DNA of 64,000 nt, taken from assembly GCA_905221605.1 (NCBI GenBank), contig CAJNDS010002430.1, positions 127,520-191,519 of the forward strand, given 5' to 3'. The translations under genes were made by a program, and so were the position numbers. The notes beneath the pieces are model-generated. The model was not told the DNA's origin, searched no databases, and saw only the letters and a list, made by a program, of their open reading frames with translations. Within the stretch, counting starts at the first letter, position 1, and each line of letters opens with the position of its first letter. This document shows positions 21,496-33,029 of this stretch, in pieces. The stretch comes from Symbiodinium natans. Taxonomy: Eukaryota; Sar; Dinophyceae; Suessiales; Symbiodiniaceae.

Positions 21496-22534
21496 CTGCG
21501 GCGAGGGGATGGTGCAGGTCCGCAGCTGGCGGCTTTGGGGGAGCACGCGGGGCCGCCTTTATATCGGCTTGGGGCTGGCCAGGGGCTGTTGTATGGGGCT
21601 TCCGGAACCCCCAGCTATTCCGGGGAGCGATCTGCTGCTGCAATCAGAATTCCAAATCTACGCCATGCCCTTGCTACATCTGGTCACAAACCTGAAAAAG
21701 AATTCTACACTCGAAGGCAATACGTCGTCTACGAAGATCAACTACAGTACGAAGTAGCAACGTTTAGCAGCACACATGAGAAGAAGGATTACAGCAACAT
21801 GAAGGAGCAATACACCAACAAAACTGGTAAAGCGCAGCATTCTGGCCTGAATTCACTTCAGGCCTCGATGTGGAAGAATGTGCGATCTCAGGCTTATGCA
21901 TGGGACAAATCGTGACTTCGCGAAGGCGCAACTTGCCAATCAACGGGCTCAATTTCGCGCAATTCTGCTCTGAAACATGATGGTCTTCAAGGCTGCTCAG
22001 CCTTCCTTCACACGCTTTCCGGGCGCCACAACTAGCTTTGCACCAGCTTTGCGCACCAATGGCCTTGGGGCGCGTTCCGGGAGGCCATCGCTTCCGCTAT
22101 GTCAGTTCCTGACGATGCCTTCTAAGAAGCGTGATTGTTTTTTGAGTTGTACATACGGTTGTCATCGAAGTCCCTCGACTACACCCTCCCGTAATATCCC
22201 GTACACCGTACTCTTTCTGCCATATTGCCTGCGAGTGGAGTATGTGGGCGGAGGGGCGAGGTGGTCCCGCGAAATATGCGGGACTATTTCCATGGACCAC
22301 AGTGCTTCTGGTCAGAGTCAACGATGATTCCATCGCTAAACAAAATGTGCGAGCCCAGAAAATCCCTGTAAACCTGCAAACTCTCAACCCTAAACCCTGA
22401 GCCTAAACCCTGAAGCCTAAACCCGAAGCCCTCCGACGCCGTCTGACATGTCTGAAGGCCCCGGACCAGGCCTTGGGCCTTGTTCGAGTGCTTGGCGGGA
22501 ATTTAACTTCGGAGCACTCCGTAGCACTCCGGGC

Positions 22535-22618
22535 CTTGGCTCCCTCAGCACCGATCTGGTTGAAATTGAGGTAGATTGCGGAGACGCTGCCGTTCGTCTT
22601 GAGGGCCTCGGCTAAGGC
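22535..22618 (-). CDS. LRR exon A6
   Basis: 84 nt, phase 0. Exposed core AIYLNFNQIGAE, identical to A4, including its neighbouring GTGGCGAG variant next to the acceptor. Confidence 0.85.
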
Positions 22619-23485
22619 CTGTGGCGAGGGGATGGTGCAGGTCCGCAGCTGGCGGCTTTGGGGGAGCACGCGGGGCCGCCTTTATATCGGCTTGGGGCTG
22701 GCCAGGGGCTGTTGTATGGGGCTTCCGGAACCCCCAGCTATTCCGGGGAGCGATCTGCTGCTGCAATCAGAATTCCAAATCTACGCCATGCCCTTGCTAC
22801 ATCTGGTCACAAACCTGAAAAAGAATTCTACACTCGAAGGCAATACGTCGTCTACGAAGATCAACTACAGTACGAAGTAGCAACGTTTAGCAGCACACAT
22901 GAGAAGAAGGATTACAGCAACATGAAGGAGCAATACACCAACAAAACTGGTAAAGCGCAGCATTCTGGCCTGAATTCACTTCAGGCCTCGATGTGGAAGA
23001 ATGTGCGATCTCAGGCTTATGCATGGGACGAACCGTGACATCGCGAAGGCGCAACTTGCCAATCAACGGGCTCAATTTCGCGTAATTCTGTTCTGAAACA
23101 TGATGGTCTTCAAGGCTGCTCAGCCTTCCTTCACACGCTTTCGGGTGCCACAACTAGCTTTGCACCAGCTTTGCGCACCATGGCCTTGGGGCGCGTTCCG
23201 GGAGGCCATCGCTTCCGCTATGTCAGTTCCTGACGATGCCTTCTAAGAAGCGTGATTGTCCCTAGAGTTGTACATACGGTTGTCATCGAAGTCCCTCGAC
23301 TACACCATCCCGTAATATCCCGTACACCGTACTCTTTCTGCCATATTGCCTGCGAGTGGAGTATGTGGGCGGAGGGGCGAGGTGGTCCCGCGAAATATGC
23401 GGGACTATTTCCATGGACCACAGTGCTTCTGGTCAGAGTCAACGATGATTCCATCGCTAAACAAAATGTGCGAGCCCAGAAAAAG

Positions 23486-23797
23486 CATCCCCTCAGGTTG
23501 TCAGGGGAGGGGCCTAGGGCGCCCATTTTAGACCCCTAACTGTGCTACTTCCCAGGGACTGGGCATAATCCGGGCAACCCATTTCAGACCTTTTGTTGGC
23601 TATAAAGACTGCATCTGCAACATGGCTAAGACGACAGCCGGGCCCGAAGAGCGCGACACCGACGTTCAAGGCTCTAGGTTAGGTTAGGGGGGTCTGAAAT
23701 GGCAAGCCGGGGTCTAAAATGCCTCTTTAAGACCCATTTCAGACCCCTGGTTCCCTGAAGGGTCACCATTTAAGACCCCCCGCAAACTGAGGGGATG
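23486..23797. mobile_element. MITE-like TIR element, copy 3
   Basis: 312 bp, same TIRs and flanks as the other copies; the longest version. Confidence 0.7.
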
Positions 23798-24014
23798 AAA
23801 AAGCCCTGTAACCTGCAAGCTCTCAACCCTAAACCCTGAGCTTAAACCCTGAAGCCTAAACCCGAAGCCCTCCGATGCCGTCTGACATGTCTGAACGGAA
23901 GTTGTGGACAAAAACGCTCGGGGCTTTGGGCTTTTGGGCCCCGGACCAGGCCTTGGGCCTTGTTCGAGTGCTTGGCGGGAATTTAACTTCGGAGCACTCC
24001 GTAGCACTCCGGGC

Positions 24015-24098
24015 CTTGGCTCCCTCAGCACCGATCTCGTTGTCAGCGAGGGAGATATGGGTGTCGCTGCCGTTCGTCTTGAGGGCCTCGGCTAAGGC
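24015..24098 (-). CDS. LRR exon A7
   Basis: 84 nt, phase 0. Exposed core HISLADNEIGAE. Residue 12, normally Val, is Asp here, which may weaken the repeat's hydrophobic core. Confidence 0.8.
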
Positions 24099-25175
24099 CT
24101 GCGGCGAGGGGATGGTGCAGGTCCGCAGCTGGCGGCTTTGGGGGAGCACGCGGGGCCGCCTTTATATCGGCTTGGGGCTGGCCAGGGGCTGTTGTATGGG
24201 GCTTCCGGAACCCCCAGCTATTCCGGGGAGCGATCTGCTGCTGCAATCAGAATTCCAAATCTACGCCATGCCCTTGCTACATCTGGTCACAAACCTGAAA
24301 AAGAATTCTACACTCGAAGGCAATACGTCGTCTACGAAGATCAACTACAGTACGAAGTGCAACGTTTAGCAGCACACATGAGAAGAAGGATTACAGCAAC
24401 ATGAAGGAGCAATACACCAACAAAACTGGTAAAGCGCAGCATTCTGGCCTGAATTCACTTCAGGCCTCGATGTGGAAGAATGTGCGATCTCAGGCTTATG
24501 CATGGGACAAATCGTGACTTCGCGAAGGCGCAACTTGCCAATCAACGGGCTCAATTTCGCGTAATTCTGTTCTGAAACATGATGGTCTTCAAGGCTGCTC
24601 AGCCTTCCTTCACACGCTTTCGGGTGCCACAACTAGCTTTGCACCAGCTTTGCGCACCAATGGCCTTGGGGCGCGTTCCGGGAGGCTATCGCTTCCGCTA
24701 TGTCAGTTCCTGACGATGCCTTCTAAGAAGCGTGATTGTCCCTAGAGTTGTACATACGGTTGTCATCGAAGTCCCTCGACTACACCATCCCGTAATATCC
24801 CGTACACCGTACTCTTTCTGCCATATTGCCTGCGAGTGGAGTATGTGGGCGGAGGGGCGAGGTGGTCCCGCGAAATATGCGGGACTATTTCCATGGACCA
24901 CAGTGCTTCTGGTCAGAGCCCACAGACGATGATTCCATCGCTAAACAAAATTTGCGAGCCCAGAAAAGCCCTGTAAACCTGCAAACTCTCAACCCTGAAC
25001 CCTGAGCCTAAACCCTGAAGCCTAAACCCGAAGCCCTCCGATGCCGTCTGACATGTCTGAACGGAAGTTGTGGAAAAAACGCTCGGGGCTGGGGCTGTTG
25101 GGCCCCGGACCAGGCCTTGGGCTTTGCGAGTGCTTGCGGGGACGTAACTTCGGAGCACTCCGTAGCACTCCGGGC

Positions 25176-25259
25176 CTTGGCTCCCTCGTCACCGATCCGG
25201 TTGTAACCGAGGAAGATTTCGGTGACGCTGCCGTTCGTCTTGAGGGCCTCGGCTAAGGC
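25176..25259 (-). CDS. LRR exon A8
   Basis: 84 nt, phase 0. Exposed core EIFLGYNRIGDE. The intron next to the acceptor has a tandem copy of AGGTCCGC found in no other unit. Confidence 0.85.
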
Positions 25260-26140
25260 CTGCGGCGAGGGGATGGTGCAGGTCCGCCAGGTCCGCAGCT
25301 GGCGGCTTTGGGGGAGCACGCAGGGCCGCCTTTATATCGGCTTGGGGCTGGCCGGGGGCTGTTGTATGGGGCTTCCGGAACCCGCAGTTATTCCGGGGAG
25401 CGATCTGCTGCTGCAATCAGAATTCCAAATCTACACCATGCCCTTGCTACATCTGGTCACAAACCTGAAAAAGAATTCTACACTCGAAGAGTATACGTCG
25501 AGTACGAAGATCAACTACAGTACGAATTAGCAACGTTTAGCAGCACACATGAGAAGAAGGATTACAGCAATATGAAGGAGCAATACACCAACAAAACTGG
25601 TAAAGCGCAGCATTCTGGCCTGAATTCACTTCAGGCCTCGATGTGGAAGAATGTGCGATCTCAGGTTTATGCATGGGACAAATCGTGACTTCGCGAAGGC
25701 GCAACTTGCCAATCAACGGGCTCAATTTCGCGTAATTCTGTTCTGAAACATGATGGTCTTCAAGGCTGCTCAGCCTTCCTTCACACGCTTTCGGGTGCCA
25801 CAACTAGCTTTGCACCAGCTTTGCGCACCAATGGCCTTGGGGCGCGTTCCGGGAGGCCATCGCTTCCGCTATGTCAGTTCCTGACGATGCCTTCTAAGAA
25901 GCGTGATTGTCCCTAGAGTTGTACATACGACTGTCATCGAAGTCCCTCGACTACACCCTCCCGTAATATCCCGTACACCGTACTCTTTCTGCCATATTGC
26001 CTGCGAGTGGAGTATGTGGGCGGAGGGGCGAGGTGGTCCCGCGAAATATGCGGGACTACTTCCATGGACCACAGTGCTTCTGGTCAGAGTCAACAGACGA
26101 TGATTCCATCGCTAAACAAAATGTGCGAGCCCAGAAAAAG

Positions 26141-26448
26141 CATCCCCTCAGGTTGTCAGGGGAGGGGCCTAGGGCGCCCATTTTAGACCCCTAACTGACT
26201 TCCCAGGGACTGGGCATAATCCGGGCAACCCATTTCAGACCTTTTGTTGGCTATAAAGACTGCATCTGCAACATGGCTAAGACGACAGCCGGGCCCGAAG
26301 AGCGCGACACCGACGTTCAAGGCTCTAGGTTAGGTTAGGGGGGTCTGAAATGGCAAGCCGGGGTCTAAAATGCCTCTTTAAGACCCATTTCAGACCCCTG
26401 GTTTCCTGAAGGGTCACCATTTAAGACCCCCCGCAAACTGAGGGGATG
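26141..26448. mobile_element. MITE-like TIR element, copy 4
   Basis: 308 bp, same TIRs and AAAAAG flanks. The most 5' copy in gene orientation. Confidence 0.7.
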
Positions 26449-26665
26449 AAAAAGCCCTGTAACCTGCAAGCTCTCAACCCTAAACCCTGAGCTTAAACCC
26501 TGAAGCCTAAACCCGAAGCCCTCCGATGCCGTCTGACATGTCTGAACGGAAGTTGTGGACAAAAACGCTCGGGGCTTTGGGCTTTTGGGCCCCGGACCAG
26601 GCCTTGGGCCTTGTTCGAGTGCTTGGCGGGAATTTAACTTCGGAGCACTCCGTAGCACTCCGGGC

Positions 26666-26749
26666 CTTGGCTCCCTCATCACCGATCTCGTTGCCAGCGA
26701 GGTAGATTGTGGAGACGCTGCCGTTCGTCTTGAGGGCCTCGGCTAAGGC
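26666..26749 (-). CDS. LRR exon A9
   Basis: 84 nt, phase 0. Exposed core TIYLAGNEIGDE. GC donor and AGGCC repeat as in the other units. Confidence 0.85.
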
Positions 26750-27832
26750 CTGCGGCGAGGGGATGGTGCAGGTCCGCAGCTGGCGGCTTTGGGGGAGCAC
26801 GCGGGGCCGCCTTTATATCGGCTTGGGGCTGGCCAGGGGCTGTTGTATGGGGCTTCCGGAACCCCCAGCTATTCCGGGGAGCGATCTGCTGCTGCAATCA
26901 GAATTCCAAATCTACGCCATGCCCTTGCTACATCTGGTCACAAACCTGAAAAAGAATTCTACACTCGAAGGCAATACGTCGTCTACGAAGATCAACTACA
27001 GTACGAAGTAGCAACGTTTCGCAGCACACATGAGAAGAAGGATTACAGCAACATGAAGGAGCAATACACCAACAAAACTGGTAAAGCGCAGCTTTCTGGC
27101 CTGAATTCACTTCAGGCCTCGATGTGGAAGAATGTGCGATCTCAGGTTTATGCATGGGACGAACCGTGACATCGCGAAAGCGCAACTTGCCAATCAACGG
27201 GCTCAATTTCGCGTAATTCTGTTCTGAAACATGATGGTCTTCAAGGCTGCTCAGCCTTCCTTCACACGCTTTCGGGTGCCACAACTAGCTTTGCACCAGC
27301 TTTGCGCACCAATGGCCTTGGGGCGCGTTCCGGGAGGCCATCGCTTCCGCTATGTGAGTTCCTGGCGATGCCTTCTAAGAAGCGTGATTGTCCCTAGAGT
27401 TGTACATACGGTTGTCATCGAAGTCCCTCGACTACACCCTCCCGTAATATCCCGTACACCGTACTCTTTCTGCCATATTGCCTGCGAGTGGAGTATGTGG
27501 GCGGAGGGGCGAGGTGGTCCCGCGAAATATGCGGGACTATTTCCATGGACCACAGTGCTTCTGGTCAGAGCCCACAGACGATGATTCCATCGCTAAACAA
27601 AATTTGCGAGCCCAGAAAAGCCCTGTAAACCTGCAAACTCTCAACCCTGAACCCTGAGCCTAAACCCTGAAGCCTAAACCCGAAGCCCTCCGATGCCGTC
27701 TGACATGTCTGAACGGAAGTTGTGGACAAAAACGCTCGGGGCTTTGGGCTTTTGGGCCCCGGACCAGGCCTTGGGCCTTGTTCGAGTGCTTGGCGGGAAT
27801 TTAACTTCGGAGCACTCCGTAGCACTCCGGGC

Positions 27833-27916
27833 CTTGGCTCCCTCAGCACCGATCTCGTTGCGGCCGAGGTCGAGCAAGGTGACGCTGCCGTTCGTCTTGA
27901 GGGCCTCGGCTAAGGC
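27833..27916 (-). CDS. LRR exon A10
   Basis: 84 nt, phase 0. Exposed core LLDLGRNEIGAE; residue 15 is Leu instead of Ile. Position corresponds to exon B8 of copy B, whose core is completely different, while the introns around both are nearly identical. Confidence 0.85.
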
Positions 27917-29153
27917 CTGCGGCGAGGGGATGGTGCAGGTCCGCAGCTGGCGGCTTTGAGGAGCACGCGGGGCCGCCTTTATATCGGCTTGGGGCTGGCC
28001 AGGGGCTGTTGTATGGGGCTTCCGGAACCCCCAGTTATTCCGGGGAGCGATCTGCTGCTGCCATCAGAATTCCAAATCTACGCCATGCCCTTGCTTCGTG
28101 TCACAAACCTGGGAATGCTACATTCGAAGAGTATACGTCGTCGACGAAGATCAACTACAGTACGAATTAGCAACGTTTAGCAGCACACATGAGAAGAAGG
28201 ATTACAGCTATATGAAGGAACAATACACCAACAGAACTGGTAACGCCAAGTAATCGCAACATTAGCAACATCGCAGCATGCGGATGCCTGCATCATGTGG
28301 CTGCTACCTCCGAAAGTACCCTGGCAAAGAGAGCGGCCATCCTGATTTGTATAGGAAAAAGTGTGTCACTTTCGGGGCAGGGCAGTTTCAAATGGGATTC
28401 CTGGCAGCATTCTGGCCCTGATTTCACTTCAGGCCTCGATGTGGAAGAATGTGCGATCTCAGGCTTATGCATGGGACGAGCCGTGACATCGCGAAAGCGC
28501 AACTTGCCAATCAACGGGCTCAATTTCGCGTAATTCTGCTCTGAAACATGATGGTCTTCAAGGCTGCTCAGCCTTCCTTCACACGCTTTCGGGTGCCACA
28601 ACTAGCTTTGCACCAGCTTTGCGCACCAATGGCCTTGGGGCGCGTTCCGGGAGGCTATCGCTTCCGCTATGTCAGGTCCGGCCGATGCCTTCTAAGAAGT
28701 GTGATTGTCCCTACAGTTGTACATACGGTTATCATCGAAGTCCCTCGACTACACCATCCCGTACACCGTACTCTTTCTGCCATATTGCCTAATACCACCT
28801 TACCCTCAACTACGACCCACGCTCTCCAGGCGAATGGAGTATGTGGGCCGGGTTGGACGAGGTGGTCCGGCGAAATATGCGGGCGTATTTCCATGGACCA
28901 CAGTGCTTCTGGTCTGCAAGAGCCCACAGCGTACGATGATTCTATCCAGCGCTGTAAACCTGCAAACCCTGAACCCTAAACTCTGAAGCCTAAGCCCGAA
29001 GCCCTCCCGATGCCGTCTGACATGTCTGAACGGAAGCTGTGGAAAAAAGAAATGCGCGGGGCTGGGCTTGTGGTCTCCGGACCAGGCCTTGGGCTTTGCG
29101 CGTCGAAGGCTTGGGGGGAATTTCACTTCAGAGCACTTCGTGGCACTCCTGGC

Positions 29154-29237
29154 CTTGGCTCCCTCATGGCCGATCTGGTTGCCATAAAGCTGGATGCTGG
29201 TGACGGTGCGGTTCGTCTTGAGGGCCTTGGCTAAGGC
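29154..29237 (-). CDS. LRR exon A11
   Basis: 84 nt, phase 0. Exposed core SIQLYGNQIGHE, preceded by TNRTVT. Ortholog-position exon B9 (60160-60243) differs by one base in the 84, changing residue 16 (Gln to Glu). Confidence 0.85.
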
Positions 29238-29299
29238 CTGCGGCGAGGGGATGGTGCAGGTCCGCACACATCGGCTTGGCCCTGGCCAGTGTTGGAAGG

Positions 29300-30480
29300 G
29301 GCTTCTGGGACCCGGGTTTCCGGCAGGGTTCCTAGATAATGATGTAAGCGATTGTTTGCAGCATGATGAGTACTACATCAAAAGCTGGTACAGCTAAGCA
29401 GTTGCAGTGCATTAGCACGGCATACTAGACAGCGAACGTTGTGCTCTTTGCGGCCCCAGCACACTACCTGCAGAAACTGTTCCATACAAGACTGAAGACT
29501 ATGCCGTACAGTGCTGTGATGCACTGTGCTATATTTTGCTATATTACCATCTTACCATACGCTCTACGACCCACCCCTCTGCGGTGGGATGCTTGGAGTA
29601 TGTGAGGGTCATACGCGCATGGTGCATTCCTAAACTTGAGACTGCGGCTGCGAAAGCCAGACGCGCACCGGCGTGTTTAATTTTACGCACGCAGCGGCGC
29701 AAGCTTACCAAAGACATTTGAAGAACTCCAGTGGTGAAGAGCTTCTACCCATACTTTGCGAGTGTGCGCACATGCCTGCTCAACTCTGCGTCCCAACGAA
29801 AACAAGGCATTTTTTGGGGGGACCGCCCACACACCCAGCCCCCGCCCCGGGTTGAATCAATCATTTAAGGTTTAAGGGGGGGAGGGGGGCCCCCCTAACA
29901 CGCCATTAACTAAAGTCTTTTCATACCACTTAAGGCCCGCAGTCGCCTGTTGATCCACCTGAATCACTTCAGAGAAATTGATCGGTGAACGACGACTCCC
30001 ACATGCTCCGAGGAGCTAGCTTTCGTGATTCTCGGTGTCCCTGGACCTGAGCGTCCTGTGTTTGCAATTCGCGACCCGCAACCCTTGTACTCGGACAGTA
30101 TACGGTCTACATACAATAGTGCAACACACATTAGCAACACACAGCAGAAGAAGGATTGCAGCAATATGAATCAGCGATACCCCAAGAACTGGTAAAGCCA
30201 AGAAAGTATATAGGGTGGGGCCGACATATCAAAATAGCCTGCGCCTGCGTGATGTGCTTGTTACCATCCAAATTACCCAAACACAAGGACCGGGGAACTG
30301 GCAAAGAGAGCTGCCATCCTGACCCCTTTTGGAAAATCAAGAAAGAAAGACTAAATACAATTTTTTTGCATGATCCCCTCATCAGGTTTTACGTTTAAAG
30401 TTATCCCCTGAACGTTATGCTAACTCGCGTTAACAAAAAAGTCTAACTCTCGAATTCTTCTTCCCTTCGAGCCATGGAGT
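29300..30480 (-). other. Intron between LRR A11 and A12, left part
   Basis: Non-coding as far as seen. Near-identical to 60306-61490 in copy B. Contains G- and C-runs at about 29815-29900. No RNA gene or domain recognised. Confidence 0.5.
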
Positions 30481-30484
30481 CTCT

Positions 30485-31975
30485 AGATCCTCAGTAGCTC
30501 GTGAAACTTGGAAAGGTGGGCTAACTTTTGAGCTTTTTCGGGGCCTTGCGAATAGACAGTAGAATCACAAGGACTTTCTTCAATTTTTGATACTTTTTCT
30601 GGAGCGTGCCAATTGACTTGCGCGATGTCTCAAAGTGCATTGTTCTGCTCATAGCTAAGACGTCTTGTAGATTCTCTATTTCTATTCAGCTCTGGTTGCT
30701 TTTGTCACGTCCATTTTGCCGTTGCGAGGACCTATTGCTATTTTGCCTTTGATTTAGGCAACCTTGATAGCCCCCTGTTCCATCACCATGCAGAACAACC
30801 GTTGAAGTCACCATGTGATCCAGGAAACTGCGATCATGGGTCATTACCAATAGGGTTCCGTCATAATCAAAGAAAACATGTCCTGTAGGTGATGATCCAG
30901 TGTATCCCTATCCAAGTCCTTGGTTGGATCGTCCAAACCATAAATGTAAACTGGTGAGCCAAAGATAAAGCCAATGAAAGTCTGTTCTTGTCTCCTCCTG
31001 AAAGTGATCAAGCAGGACGTGTCACCTGATCGGAAAATCTTTTAAGTATGCGACAACATGGGACACGACAACTGCCAGTGAGTCTTTCCAGGATCTAATT
31101 GGGTAAAGAATGTTTTCCTCGATGTGCTTGTTTCTTGTTGAGTTTCCTGAACCCGGCTTTAGATCTCCAATTAACATGTTGAAAAGGGTCGTCTTCCCGG
31201 CTCCAGTAGGTCCTATCATTCATTCCAATAGTCCCCTCGGGTAACGTTGATACTGAAGAGGGACGAGGACTTTATCTCCATATGCTTTACATAACTGACG
31301 TCTTTCAATTGTATGCCGTGTCGATTTATCACGACTGTCAGCCTTTAACCTTGCCATTTTCAGAGTTTTGATTTGCTTTCTCTTCCGCTGTGCGGGAATT
31401 CCCTTGTGGACCATTCCGTGTCTCGATAATCTTTGCTAAAATTCAACTGAGATTTGGTCTCCTCATCCATGATTTTTTCAGGCCACTCCTGAAACTTCAT
31501 TCAAGCGTCTCACATTTCCTCGATCTAGCCACAAAGTTACTGACGTTGTGTTTGAGAGAAGGCCCGGTCGTGGTAAATACAAAAGAAAGCTTCCCCGATA
31601 GCTATTCATCTTGGCTCCAACCATTCAAGAGTTGCCATGTCTGAATGGTTTGACGTCTCATCGAAATAACATATCTGGTTCTGCAACAAGAGCTTGGCCT
31701 GTCCCCTGAAAGATTCCCAACTAGCCGGCCCTTTGGAATCCCGACTCCTTCAAGAATTTTTTCCGCCTGATAGTGGGTTGCCCCTTGTGTGACTCCACGT
31801 GCTCGAATGCTGTGATATTGTGAGAAAACATGGGGTCTTGAGGCATACGAACTTATGTTCCCGTGTTGGACAAAACCCTCTCCATCGTCTGGCCCAACAG
31901 TTCCAGCGATCACCTTCACTTATGTTGATTTATGGGAACCATTTTCGTGGGAGAATGGGAGCTGCCATAAAGGCC
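30485..31975 (-). pseudogene. uup-like: Decayed bacterial-type ABC-F ATPase (Uup-like), intronic, copy A
   Basis: Minus-strand fragments in family order: KVIAGTVGPDDGE after a possible MAAPIL start; an LSG signature; DETSNHSDMATLEWLE, matching the ABC-F DEPTNHLD Walker B region; a bacterial Uup linker-like KGIPAQRKRKQ; KAYGDKVLV; the second Walker A in IGPTGAGKTTLFN; LDDPTKDLDRDTLD; MTHDRSFLDHMVTSTVV; and a C-terminal coiled-coil trace (RLSYEQNNAL). Several frameshifts and stops separate them, and the first Walker A and the second LSGG are missing. ABC-F proteins act on ribosomes or DNA. It is intronless and looks more AT-rich than its surroundings, lies in a host intron, and is shared with its damage by copy B. 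Inference: an old insertion of bacterial or organelle-derived DNA, dead before the duplication. Confidence 0.7.
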
Positions 31976-32493
31976 ATTCTAACTTGATTTAAATTTAGGC
32001 TGCCTGCATCATGCCAAACCCGAGTTCATCATCGCCTAGCAAGGGGGAGCTTTTTCCGTTAAATAGTTGGTCATGCCACCATCCATTCTAGAGATCCCAT
32101 CCCGAAGCTGACACGATTCCAAGCTAAATACGACGATTCTTTTTGCCTTCTTTGGAAACATCTATGTTGGCTTGAAAGGCAACTGATTTGAACTCATCAA
32201 AAGCAGTTCCTGTCCCCAACACATTAACTCATTCCCATTTCTCATTCCCATGTTGATTGAGGAATCTTAAATCAGCAGCCACTCCTCGCCCATGCAAAAA
32301 CCCTTCTTCTGCAAGAAAGGTCTCATCAGGAGCATGTTCGCACATAGCCATTTCGCCTCAGAAGGCCTGAAACCATAGAGCATAGCCTAGCTCGCGAGCT
32401 AGCTTGGCTTTTGCAGCCTGCCGTGACATACCCAGAGGTCTGCGGCGAGGGGGGATGGTGCAGGTCCGTCGCTTTGGGAGAGTTCTTCCGGGC

Positions 32494-32577
32494 CTTGGCC
32501 CCCTCCTCACCGATCCCGTTGCTTTGAAGCTCGATGCGGGTGACGGTGCGGTTCGTCCTGAGGATCTCGGCGAGGGC
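32494..32577 (-). CDS. LRR exon A12
   Basis: 84 nt, phase 0, more divergent type beginning ALAEILRTNR; exposed core RIELQSNGIGEE. Separated from A13 by a short intron of 67 nt with GC donor and GCCAG acceptor, so these two belong to a non-expanded 5' part of the gene. Confidence 0.85.
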
Positions 32578-32644
32578 CTGGCAGGGCTGGGGGGATGGCG
32601 TGGGTCCGTCGGCCTGGGGGCTCTGGGGGAGAGCACTCCCGGGC

Positions 32645-32728
32645 CTTGGCCCCCTCGACACCGAGCCCTTTGCTTGTGAGCTTCAGGTGGGTGATGCTGC
32701 TGTTCGCCTCGAAGGCCTCCTTTACGGC
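32645..32728 (-). CDS. LRR exon A13, most 5' recognised exon of copy A
   Basis: 84 nt, phase 0, beginning AVKEAFEANSSIT; exposed core HLKLTSKGLGVE. Acceptor CTTGTCAG. Exons further upstream, including the start codon, are not recognised; a frame with MNLKPLTIPD at about 32880-32900 is shared with copy B but unproven. Confidence 0.8.
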
Positions 32729-33029
32729 CTGACAAGGACGAAAGGGAGGCTTGCGATTTCTCCTCCGCCTCGAACTTGATTGTGCAAAAAAAGGACAATG
32801 GAAGGTCTCATCGAGCGAAGATGCGTTGACAGTCTGATGTAGTCGCAAGCATCTCTTTGTACGGTTTCTGTGTCTGGGATGGTCAAGGGCTTCAAGTTCA
32901 TGCTTGCTCGCCTGGTGGCTCGGGGTTCAGTCGGGGAGGCCAACTACGGCCCTCTCGAGAGCACCGAACCACTAGGCTGAGAAAACGTATTGCACTCAAT
33001 CTCCCTGCAAAAGTCACGACTTGGTTTTC

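Larger units (their letters stand above)
16321..29300 (-). repeat. LRR exon array, copy A: 11 tandem units
   Basis: Successive LRR exons lie 982, 1457, 1120, 1422, 1122, 1480, 1161, 1490, 1167 and 1321 bp apart. Each unit holds one 84-nt exon plus a nearly identical intron with fixed landmarks (GGAGCACTCCGTAGCACTCC, CTTTATATCGGCTTGGGGCT, a CCCTAAA-type tract, CATGGACCACAGTGCTTCTG). Long and short units alternate because every second one carries a 272-312 bp TIR element, giving a dimeric higher-order repeat of about 2.54-2.66 kb. Units at 19.9 and 22.5 kb have identical LRR exons. Confidence 0.9.
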
